Below, piece after piece: positions 24,312 to 35,000 of a stretch of 64,000 nucleotides of DNA. Position 1 is the first letter of the stretch. The number at the start of each line of letters is the position of its first letter. The stretch is from Crambe crambe (lineage: Eukaryota; Porifera; Demospongiae; Poecilosclerida; Crambeidae), in the NCBI GenBank assembly GCA_963924555.1, contig OZ004592.1, forward strand, positions 6,448,001-6,512,000, in the 5' to 3' direction. A program made the translations under genes and the position numbers. The notes beneath the pieces were generated by a model. The model was not told where the DNA came from, did not search any database, and saw nothing but the letters and a program-made list of their open reading frames with translations.

Positions 24312-27300
24312 ATGGATGTGGCGCACTTCACTTCCAAGGACAGAAAGCAGGCCAGGAAAAATCTGCTCAAGAAGATAGACACTTATAACAAACAAGCAAG
24401 AAAGTCTACTCGGCAGCAATCTAGCGCCTTTCCTATGAGTACTCCCTCTAAAGTAAGCATCAGTATTTCAGGAAGTGTTAAGAAGTTCTTGTTGTTATTA
24501 TTTTGTTTCCCTGCAAGGACCTTATGTACAAAGGAATTGTCAAAGTGACTTATGACAGAGGATATGCACTGCAAACAAAGTCGTTGCTGCTGGAAAACAC
24601 CACAACTGCAGCTGAGGCAGTGCAGCAACTATTTGAGGCACTCGGACTGAGGGGCAGACCCAAAGACTATGCTCTTGAAGAGAGGAATATTTTAACTGGA
24701 GGTAGGAGGCTGGATGGCATTGGACATGGGATCCAGGGGAGGGGGGGAGGGGAAGGGAAGGGGAGGGGAAGGGGAAGGGAGGGGAAGGAGAGTGGGAGGG
24801 GGGAGGGGAGGGGTTGGCACTCGTACTAACTGATCATAATTTCACTAACACTTTTTTAGAGAATCGTATCGTTGATGGGAAGGAGGTCCCACTTAATCTC
24901 CAGCTTAATTATGGGGTTCACCCCAATTACATGGAGCTGCGTATAGTTCAACTGAGGGACTCTCTCTCAGCCCCTCCCCTTGCCTCTGTGGGAAGGGGGA
25001 GGAGTGGATCCAGAGGTGCATCAGCGGACAGCACTGACTCCGATGAAACTCTCTCTGAAGGAAGCAACCCCAACCTTGTCCCCAAGGAAGAAGGTAAGGA
25101 AGTACCTGCAGTTAGTATAGAGATGGAGCCAAGGGGCTAATACTGCACTATGTCATAGCAGAAGAGATAATATATTGAGTTAATTGCCTGAAGTGCAAAA
25201 CGAATGAGCATTCATCAGAAAACAATACATTGTTCTCTATTATAATTACACTAGACCTCCTTAATTAAAGGAGAGCTATCTATTAAGTTTAAGTTGGGAC
25301 ACCTTATTATTAAGGATGGTATCAGTGACCATCAGACTAGAATGAATTTGCGCTTCTTAATCTTCCAGTTATTGACCACGGGATTGCTGAGATCGAGCTG
25401 ATGATGGAAGAGGCCTTGCAGGATATCCCCCCGCTGGTCCACGACATACAGGAACGGCTCAAGGGGATATCAGAGTCGGTGGCGGTGGATGGGAAGCCCC
25501 GATCCGGACTGCCAAACAGGAGACTCTTGTGGGACAGGCTCAAACCTCAGGCTTCTGCTGTACGTATCTGACCTGCTACCAGTCAGATTAGAAGCAAATT
25601 CAACCATTGCATGTGAATAGGAAGAGCATCTGCAGACACTAAGAGGCCCATTGAAGAAGAAATAAAGTGTCGGTACTTAGCTATGGATGGAATTATGTAA
25701 TGTGCAAACAAGTGGCAGACTTAGTGGCAGCAGATAGAGAGGAATCATGAGTGTTTGTAGAATGCTATTCATTTTAATCCAGTGGAGTTTGTTGTGTGTT
25801 TATGCAAGGAATGCACATTGGGCCTGAATCAATCGGATTCATTATCATGAATGCAGCTGCTCTGTAAATAGTTATCAAGTGCATGATTATTGTTACCTTT
25901 TTTTCATATCCAAAATTAATTGATGCAGCTGGTGAAGGATATTCGTCGACTTGTGGACAATGGAGAATTCCTTGCCAACAGACACTGCAAGAATTCCCCA
26001 GTTGTGAAGCTGATTATTACTCTACTCTTAGAACTCATCACTGACCACAGCAGAGAGGTAAGTAGTCCAAAAGGAATAGTCAGATGGGCATGATCATGTT
26101 TAGGGAAGGAAAAAAGTAGGGCCAGTCCGGGAGTCGAACCCGGGACCTCTCGCACCCTAAGCGAGAATCATGCCCCTAGACCAACTGGCCGCTCCATACA
26201 TAGAAGGCTGATCTTAACTGTTTTGTTTGGCTCCAGTTTAACTGTGCTTTACTTTCCAAACCCAAAACAAACTTTTGGTGCGTCTGGTTCAACAGCTGTG
26301 GTGGTAGTAGTTACAAAACTGTGTCAAAAGACAGGTGGCCAGTTGGTCTAGGGGCACTTAGGGTGCGAGAGGTCCCAGGTTCGACTCCCGGACTTGCCCA
26401 ACTTTTTATTCATACCAATACTTTTTTTTTTTTTTTTTTGCAGCTGGTGACAGTAACCAAGGAGATGTGTGGCCTGAGAGGTGCAGCAAAGACGGACTTT
26501 GACAGCTCTGTGTCACGGTTCACTCAACAAGTTACGTACATCTCCAAACTCGTAGGAAAGACAAACGATGCACTCAACTCAATGGCAATAACAGGTCACC
26601 TTCTGGTGGTAACATCACCCGAAAACTTCCAAAGTGGAAAACTCACTGTAAGTGAACTTCATTTCTTCTCCTTAAATTCCCTCTTACTCACATATTTGAT
26701 TGTACCCCTAAAAGGCGGAGTCATACTTCTCAGGCTCAAAGAGTGTGTCTGGTGTTCTTTTGTTCACGATAGTCTCCGCCTACCTGGGACTCGTCAGGGC
26801 TGCTTACGAGGAGAAATGTGAATTTTTTGCCAGCTTAGCCACCAATATGCTACGCAGCTCTCAGCGAGCTCTTGAAACCATTCAAAAGACAGATGAGTAA
26901 GCTAATAATCCCACTGTCAAAGATAGGCATTCTAGGTGGACATGCTACAGGCTTTAGATGTTCACTGTTTTAGCTCTCTCTCTCTCTCTTCCCCCCCCCC
27001 CTCCCCTCCCCCAACTCTCTGTAGGTACAGTATGCTTCATCTGCATCCTCTACGCAGCAGAGTGATGGACATGGACCACAAACTCAGAGTAGCCATGGAT
27101 AATCTCATCAGAAAAGTCAAAGTTGCCTCGTCTTCCCGACCACCCCCTGGTAATCAAGTCAGATTGATGAAATTCTGCAGTACTCAATATCGTGTTTAAC
27201 CTTCCTTACTTCTCAGATGCTGCTCCAGAGATGCTGCTCTTTGGTCATTCTCTCATCATGTCTGCTTTGGATTTTCTGATGGTTGCCCAGTGTGCCTCTT

Positions 27301-30300
27301 TGGTCCACAAGGTGGCCATTGCTGGTTGGGAGTTGATGCAATTCCCCTGGGTCAGAGCAATTGCAGGTACGGTGTGAAACGTTCAGGGTATTCTAGTAGA
27401 TTCTTTTGAGCTCAGAATCGTATGAGAGATTTGGTAAAGGGTCGTCATAACACTGGGCGCGCGCTTGGTTGATTCGGTAAAGGGTTATGAAACTGGTAAC
27501 ACTTTTTTTCCTTTTTTAGATACAGATAGTGAAGCTGATGCAGGGCCCGTTCGTTCAGCATTTGCTGATCAGCTGAGTTCTCTTGGGTCAGACTCCACCA
27601 GCAGTCAGAGTACTGGTGGGGAATCAAGTATTTACAGAGGGTGAGCAGACACGGACCACAATCTTTACCTTTGATGACAACATGTGTCTTACCTTTAGTA
27701 TTGTGAGCACTCCAGAGAAGAATGCCGGTGAGAGGAAATCTCGGATTCATAGTCTCATTGTCGACCAGCGAGAGAGTGGAGATGGAATGGATGCTGCCGA
27801 GATGGCAACCACAGAACACTCGCTGCTACAAGCAAGTCACATGATGTCCAAATACAGAGACTTCCATGATGGCCAGGAGGACTATGCAGATCAGCAGAAT
27901 GAGTAAGTCAGGGGGATTAATAATTTTACACCTAGTTAGCTATAACACTGTAGTTCTCAGGGGTAGTGATTGGAATTTGAGTTAATGAGTTAAAGCATGA
28001 CTCTTGGTTGATTTTTACTTGATCACATGATCTAGGATGTTGAAGCCTCCGTCCTCTGTGGGGGGTATGAGAGTGAGTGGCAACACCTCCTCAGATGTGG
28101 AGAGCAATAGGAGCATGCCGGTCAGTCTGAGCAGCATGCAAGTCAGCATGAAGGAGAACTCGGGACCAGTGGCAGCTGCAACACAGTTCAATTTTGAACT
28201 GGAGAATTCACAGACGATGGGGATCGATGCAGTCAAGAGACTGAGACAGAACTATACCATTAATAAGGTACATATATCTCTCCTCACACTTTTGGGAGTT
28301 TAATGAGGTACATGCCTCTCCTCACACTACTGGGAATTCAGGTGCAAGAAAGCTTGCTGCCATTTGAATCCCTTTCTGCAAAGTTTCTTTTTTCTTGGAT
28401 ATATGCTCAATTATGAGGCAAACCCTGCTGCATAATATATAATGAGATTTTGTTATAAATACACAGGCAATAGCAAAAGGAGCAGAAGTGATACTTTTAA
28501 CGTTGACTCAAAAGGTGAGATCATCCATTGGTACATACACTTGTTCTATAATGACTTGCCATGTTTATAGATCAACGTTTTATCAGTGCTGTGTCAGAAG
28601 GGGGCCAAGGATAAGTACATGGAGACTGTGCAGCTGCTTCTGAGTGCCTCCAGGCAGATCAGGGAGGAGGTGTCCTCCATGGAAGTGGACGTGCTCGTCG
28701 GGGAGAACATGGCTGACCTCCTGGAGAAAAGCAGAACACAGATGGAGACCAGTGCAAGGGAGTTACAGATGTCCGCTGCTTTAGCTTCTGGTGGGAATAA
28801 AATAGTGGCTCTTTCAAAGAGATGAATTGATATTCTTTTCTTTTGCAGATTCTTCTGCTTCTGATAGTGGAAATTTGCTTTCAGCAGCTGCTCAATTGAA
28901 AAGCTTTAGTTCAAAAACGGTATGTGCTGCATATGATTTTCTCATCGTCCCCTTAAAAAATGGGGAGACCCCTGTCATCAGGTACTTAATATTGAATGTT
29001 CAGGTGGCGGAGGCCCTGGGGAAAGTTGGAGAGCACAAGAGAGCTTTGGAGGAAGCTGAGAAAATGGAGAAGGAACTGATGAGTCTAGTTACTGGTCAAA
29101 AATCGCCAGGGGGTGAACCTCCCTCTCTTCCCAACAACAGGGTAACCACAACACCCTTCACCAGAGAACCTCAGTTCACTGTTGTTTCTTTTTACTTCTT
29201 TTTGCTAGACAAGAAAGCTATCATCTGCTTTGAGAAATGCTATGGTATACTCATCATAATCACTATGCATGCTTTCCCCAATCTTTAGTGTTGTGATCTT
29301 CTCTCCTTTCAGGTTGTCGAATCAGATTCAGAAGGTCTTGTTTTTGAAGACGTCAAAGTGGGCAACCCTTTAGCTGTGAGTCTGCATTAATAATGTATAC
29401 TCGTATATTACTCTTCCACCTGCTTCAGGGTGGGCGTGGCTGGGTGGGGAAGGAGAGTCCACGAGTGATTGCCGGGACTGTCCCCAAGCTCATCCAGAGG
29501 TTGACTTTTCACAGGGTCATTGGTAACTAGGACATCTCCCAACAAGGATCAAAGTTTACACTCCTTTCTTCTTTACAGACTTGGAATTCAGTGATATATT
29601 TCCACTGGTTTTTCATTCTTTCATGTCTCCTCAAGAATTGTTAGCTTCTCTCGAGGAAAGGTGAGCAAGAAAGGAGTTGGCAAGACAGCCATGACTATTC
29701 AATTCATAGATTCAACATTCAACCTGTGGAGGAACTGAGTGAAAATGAGAGAGAGACTTTCACTGTCGATATTGTCATTCCTATTCGCTTAAGGTAACCT
29801 TTGAAGCACAATCTGATATAAGCACTGATATCTATCTATCTGTATAGAGTTGTCGATAGCATCAGGAAATGGCTGCAATCCAGCTATGACGACTTTAAGA
29901 ACCGGGACTTGTGCGAAAGGCTGTGTAGATTCCTTGCCACCATTCAAAGGTAAAGTTTACCAATCACTCGTAATATCTATGGACCACTTCTGTTAGAAAA
30001 TTGTGTTCTACTTCTGATGGAATAATAGATCCATGCCATCTTGTGGTAAACAGCTGCTAGCCTTGAAGGATTCCAACCTCAACTTTGGTCCTGCCCACCT
30101 CCAAACCAAGCCTCAGGGCATCATCCCTACACCTCTGGTTCCCATCAACCTCTCCACTGGCACTGATTTTGTATGTCATCAATAATCAAGTTATATTTTA
30201 CATTTCCTTATTCTCTTTTTGACGTGTGATGGCTTCAGGATCTTTTGGATGTGAATACTCTTGAGCTTGCCAGACAACTCACCATCGCCTTCTCACAACT

Positions 30301-31447
30301 CTTGAGAGACATCAGAGTAAGTCAACGACAACAACAACAACAACAACGATTATTTTTTGTTTCTACAGCCACAGGAAATGATGAGTTTAGGCTGGAAGGA
30401 CGAGGGGAGACATGAAGTTGCAGAGCACATCACACAGTTCCTGCAAATGTCCAAAAATGTGCTGAGAAATTATTCCAAGTGATTGATAGCTTCTTTATTA
30501 CCTCACTTGTTCTCTCTGCAGCTCTCTGAGTTGGTGTGTCGGGAAGTGATGAGAGAGACAATGGATGAAGACCAGTCTTCTGTCTTGTCCTACTTCATCC
30601 AGGGAGCAAAAGTACGTCCCCTCTAGTTAAGATACCACATAGTTCAGTGGAACCTTCAAATGATGGACATGCTTGGGACCCCCCTAACCCCTTGGAGATT
30701 AATTGATTGTCCATCGTTGAGATCGAGGTTTGTCCTCTTTCGGTGCCCTTTTATCAGAGCTTCCACTGCATCTGTAAGCTACCACTTTGCTTTCTCCAAT
30801 CTCAGAGCTGTTTGGAGCTGAAGAACTTTGAGGCCGTGTTTGCAATAGTTGGAGGGCTGGAGAGAAAGGAAGTGCAGAAGGCCGACACAGCTTGGAGGAT
30901 GGTGACCGACCATTTAAAGGGAATCTATGCAGAAATGAAGGAGGTGGTATCTCCAGAAGAGGACTATCAGAATTATAGGCAGGAGTTATGTACTGTTGGT
31001 CAAGTTCCTTGTGTACCAAAGCTTGGTAAGACTATATCACATATGATTATGGAGAGCCTATTGAACGTCTCTTTTCTCTTCTTCTGTAGATCTTATTCTC
31101 TCCAAGTTAGAAGTGATTGATAAAGAGCAAGCTGAATTCTGGCCAGAGAAGAAGGAACTGGTCAATTTTCAGAGGAGGAGGATGTTTGGGAAGGTCATTC
31201 AGCGGATTCAGCAGTACCAGAGTGTTCCTTATAACCTCCAAAAAATTCAGGTATGTGGATTGTGGTCATTTATCTAATCAGCAGGAGTCTCCCCATTTTC
31301 TCGGTAGTGACTTACTTGATTATGTATCCCCCCACCCTTCCCTTTCTTCAGGTCATGCAGCAGTATATAGGGAACTTAAAGAACCCACTATCTGGCAATG
31401 AACTAGACAAACTCTCTACAAAAATAGAATCGTTTTCAGTACAATAA
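24312..31447 (+). CDS. Ras-family guanine nucleotide exchange factor with N-terminal RA domain (about 1285 aa)
   Basis: About 30 exons: 24312-24452, 24518-24701, 24860-25093, 25369-25559, 25929-26057, 26444-26647, 26734-26746 (uncertain), 26773-26896, 27025-27149, 27217-27366, 27530-27640, 27699-27902, 28036-28267, 28467-28514, 28571-28790, 28849-28920, 29004-29141, 29209-29244, 29313-29375, 29429-29522, 29579-29660, 29710-29793, 29848-29949, 30029-30170, 30239-30316, 30369-30458, 30522-30611, 30806-31025, 31090-31250 and 31352-31447. Exon 2 reads like a Ras-association ubiquitin fold (GIVKVTYDRGYALQTKS). A helical central region follows. A RasGEFN/REM module (AGTVPKLIQRLTFH, FHSFMSPQELLASLEE) precedes a CDC25 catalytic domain (LLDVNTLELARQLTIAF, FIQGAKSCLELKNFEAVFAI, VPCVPKLDLILSKL). 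It exchanges GDP for GTP on a Ras/Rap-type GTPase. I cannot place it in a named vertebrate subfamily. AATAAA overlaps the stop codon at 31443-31448. Confidence 0.85.
24735..24814. repeat. Purine-rich (GGGGAA)n tract
   Basis: About 80 bp of only G and A, with few interruptions, in an intron of the RasGEF gene. Runs of four G occur many times, so a G-quadruplex is possible on the sense RNA. Confidence 0.85.
26119..26190 (-). tRNA. tRNA-Pro (AGG)
   Basis: A 72-nt cloverleaf read on the minus strand: acceptor stem GGCCAGT pairs with ACTGGCC plus discriminator C. The D arm is GGTCTAGGGG, the anticodon stem-loop is TCTCGCTTAGGGTGCGAGA with anticodon AGG, and the T arm is CCGGGTTCGACTCCCGG. It lies in an intron of the RasGEF gene, antisense to it. 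The sequence closely matches animal proline tRNAs and the copy at 47849. Confidence 0.95.
26337..26399 (+). pseudogene. tRNA-Pro (AGG) pseudogene with 9-nt deletion
   Basis: This copy matches the intact proline tRNAs but lacks 9 nt (TGATTCTCG) covering the end of the D arm and the 5' side of the anticodon stem, so the anticodon arm cannot form. The acceptor stem also has a mismatch (CTTGCC instead of CTGGCC). It sits in the same intron as the intact copy at 26119, in opposite orientation about 150 bp away. Confidence 0.85.
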
Positions 31448-31600
31448 AACACATCATCCCTAACCTACCAACCTACTATAGTATTTATACTTGTTAAAGC
31501 ACAGAACGCAGCAAGCAATTGTGCATTTTACAACAACAACAATAAACAATAACAATAAACAAAAACAAAACAGATATTCAAGAATTGGGGAGTTTGAGTG

Positions 31601-32008
31601 TTACCATGTTGATCTAGTCATACCACTGATGTGGCCATGATCTGCTAGATGTCGAAACTTCATTCGACACAAACCATACTCCCTGATCACACCACTTGAC
31701 CGGCCTGTTAGAACACACCTGTTGTTCACTCTTGAGATGCTAGAATCTTTGGGGTGCTTTGCTAGCTCTTCTCTGGCCTTCTTCTGTACAATCTCCGGTA
31801 AAAGTTTATTCTTTACGATAGCCTTCAGTCGAAGTTTCTCAATTTCGTACTCAGCCACCATTTTTCGTCTTTCTTTGTCTCTCCTTATCATCTTCTTGCT
31901 GCTATTCAGACAAGAACTGGTGGTTACTGTCCGACAGATCACAGAAGTTATGGTAGTCTGTCCTGATAAGAGCCACGCAGTGGATCTGCACAAGATGAAC
32001 GGCTGCAT
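31601..32008 (-). CDS. MRPS14: Mitochondrial ribosomal protein S14, uS14m (135 aa)
   Basis: Single exon. The N-terminal about 40 residues are Ser/Thr/Arg-rich with few acids, a likely mitochondrial leader. The body is uS14: RRDKERRKMVAEYEIEKLR, then RVNNRCVLTGRSSGVIREYG and FRHLADHGHISGMTRSTW at the C-terminus, the family signature. Zinc-binding cysteines are absent, as in other mitochondrial uS14. It belongs to the head of the mitoribosomal small subunit. Start chosen at ATG 32008. It starts 83 bp from GINS4 on the other strand and converges on the RasGEF gene (153 bp). Confidence 0.93.
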   Translation of the reverse strand: MQPFILCRSTAWLLSGQTTITSVICRTVTTSSCLNSSKKMIRRDKERRKMVAEYEIEKLRLKAIVKNKLLPEIVQKKAREELAKHPKDSSISRVNNRCVLTGRSSGVIREYGLCRMKFRHLADHGHISGMTRSTW

Positions 32009-32091
32009 CACAGCCTTGGAGTAAGGTGGGATTTATTTAGAATCAGGTACAGGTGGGCTTTTTTTAGAGCAAAGTCCATGTGCGTGCGGGA

Positions 32092-35000
32092 ATGGCGGAA
32101 TTTTCTCCATCAAAATATCATGAAGCAGAAGGGAGTGGAGTGGGAGGAAGCAGTGATGAAGAGTGCGAGAGAATGACAGCTGCTGAGGTGCTAGAGAAGT
32201 TAGAAGAAGTGAGTTACAGGGATGAGAAAAGGGGGTGTGGCAATTGCGAATAAGTAGTTGCTTTATCCCTTCGCACGCAGGCTTGGATAAATGAAAAGTT
32301 TGCACCTGATCTTCTAGAGCACAAGACCGACATAGTAGACTGCATTTTACTTCAGATTAAGGAAATGGTGAGTAGTTAGGCGAGTAGCAAATACCCTAGC
32401 TACTGACGAGTAACTGTCGCGTGAAAAATGGTCCGGCGGACCATTTCTTGCAATGAAAGCAGTCCACCCGGACAAAAATTTGCGATGAAATTGGTCCCTT
32501 TGTGCGAAGTTTGGTCCGGCCCACGTTAGAGTATCTAGAAGCGGTTTGCTGGATATACTGGAAGCGGTGTACTGGTAGCTAGCCCTTCCCCTAGCCCTAG
32601 CCCTAGCTAAGCCCTTTGGCCATACAACCCTAGCCTTGGAGTTACGAAATGCACACCACACCAGTAACTCCATACACCTAGGTGTGGTCACAATACCGTG
32701 TGAAAACAACCTCCGTACCCCTAGGTGTGGTCACATGACCACTATAGCCCTAGCCTTAGCCAAGCCCTTTGGCCGTACAACCCTAGCCTTGGAGTTACAA
32801 AATCCACACCACCAGTAGCTACCATTGACGGACCACTTTTATCAGTGAAGGACCATTTTTATCGATAAAAATAGTCAGACCAGACTGAAAATAATAGTCT
32901 GGGTGGACCAATTTTGGCCGGACCAAATTTTTTATGACAGAACCTGTTGTGTCCATCTGCAGGAGGAGAACCTGAGTCATGTTGGAAAAGGTGATTTTGT
33001 AGCCAGAATACATAAGATGGAGGTCAGTTTCATGCAGTGTCTTTCACCATGCCCCCTTACCCTGAACCAGGAGACCCTTTTATAATTACAGGGGGTCATG
33101 GAATTCCTCCTCCTAGTGCTTATTATATAATCATGACAGTATTTTTATTTGCTCTTTGGTCCCTTATAGCTGGATAGAGTCAAATATGTCATTTGTAGCT
33201 ATCTTCGGACTCGACTCAAAAAAGCAAGTACCTTATATTGATTTTCATTGTCATCTTCTTCATTCCTGTACTTCATATTCAGATTGAGAAATATGTAGTC
33301 CATATCTTGGAGACAGAAGTGTCACGTGACTCTGAGACCACACCCTCCCGCCTATCTCCAGAAGAGCTGGCCTATGCTAAAGAATATGCGGACAGTTTGG
33401 ACTCGCATTTCAGTTCACTGCTTCTTCGTCACATGCCTGCCAACTTTCAAAAAATTGACAGGAAAAAAGCTGGTAAAAATCATTATCATCCATAAACACA
33501 ATCATTTAAAAATTAGCAGTGCTGAGTCAGCATACAAATTAATGTATTAACCCCTCTTGACTTGGCTATATCCATTAACGTATTAACCCCTCTTGACTTG
33601 GCTATATCCATTAATGTATTAACCCCTCTTGACTTGGCTATATCCATTAATGTATTAACCCCTCTTGACTTGGCTATATCCATTAATGTATTAACCCCTC
33701 TTGACTTGGCTATATCCATTAGATCTAGAGCAGAACCACACGAATTAGCACTCTGCATTGTAAACTAACATTCTGGAGGTCATAGAGGTCAGGTACTGTT
33801 TGTGCACACTTCTCTGAATGGAGTGTTCGAGTGTGACTTCCATATATGTGATAAACTATGTACCAGCTGAGAGGTCGAAGTTTATCAGCCAATGAATATC
33901 TAGAGTCAACAACCCACAATAATGTGTTCATCAGATAGGGCATAACCTGCGTGTACATGTAATCCACAGTAAAAAACAGTAACCACAGTAACAGAGTGGT
34001 GTGATTGACATGTGGAAAGCTGCCTGACATGAGAGGTACATGTACTAGCCATGGGGTGAATACATGAGTCTAGAGGGAGTCAGTATTGAAAAACACTTAC
34101 ACATACAGACAAACAATATAGGACCACGGGCCATTATCTTTGGTATTACCCCTCAATCATTTTATAGGACCATGGGCTATTGTCTTTGGTTACCATTATT
34201 ATTATGCCATGTTCTAATTATTGAACATGCCAAGTAGCTATTCTGAGACAGAATCTAGATTCAATAGCCATCAACTACTGAGTGAGCAACTATCGAATTA
34301 CAAACTGTGTCTGGATGTTTTGCATGCTTGCTCTGGCACTGTACAGTGCTCATAGTACACAGTACAGTGTTCGTAGTCCCATGCCACAGTACAGTGCAAT
34401 ACAGTGTTCATACTAGTAGTACACTGTACAGTGTTCATACTAGTAGTACACTGTACTAGTTTTGCTGCTGCTCCTTGTGATGATCAACCAATGATGCTGT
34501 GGCTACATCTGCCAGTCTTAGATCAGATAGCCCCTTCTGTGCCCCTGAAGCCCTAGCCTCGTACCCAGGCCTTATTATTGAAATAAGGGCCTGGTACCCA
34601 CTGTTTGCGCGTGCGCGACCCCAGCATCTATGAATATCATTATAATGTGCCGATGACGATGTAGAGTGGGCGGTACTAATTAGATGACTCGATCTTTGCC
34701 GCAGGAACAAGACTCTGTAGCAAAGTTCTCCTTGGAAGCAGACTTTAAAGAGATGATTATGGAGGGTTCACCCACTTCTTTCTCAGTCCTCTGACCTGAT
34801 CCTCCATCCGGACCAAGAACTGTGCTTCTCTTCCCAGCTAGCTACTACTTCTTTTTTCTTATTACGAATCTCGCGCGGCTAGACCTTACTGAGACTAATA
34901 GAAGTTCTGGTGGTCCACTGCAAACGGCAGAACTTGGCTCTTTCCAGTCGGCAGTCAGACGTACAAATACTTCGTTTTTTAAACAGACCTGATGGGCCAG

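Noticed and set aside
24702..24829. Gly/Arg-rich extension of the RasGEF RA exon
   Set aside because: A GTAGGA donor at 24702 and the phase-matched acceptor at 24858-24859 show that this purine tract is intronic.
26337..26399. Second functional tRNA-Pro in the RasGEF intron
   Set aside because: A 9-nt deletion removes one side of the anticodon stem, and the acceptor stem has a mismatch.
33541..33720. CRISPR-like regular repeat
   Set aside because: Units are directly adjacent without spacers, and the genome is eukaryotic.
33513..33768. Open frames on both strands with a 12-residue repeat
   Set aside because: They come from the 36-bp minisatellite, whose unit is a multiple of three; no splice or domain support.
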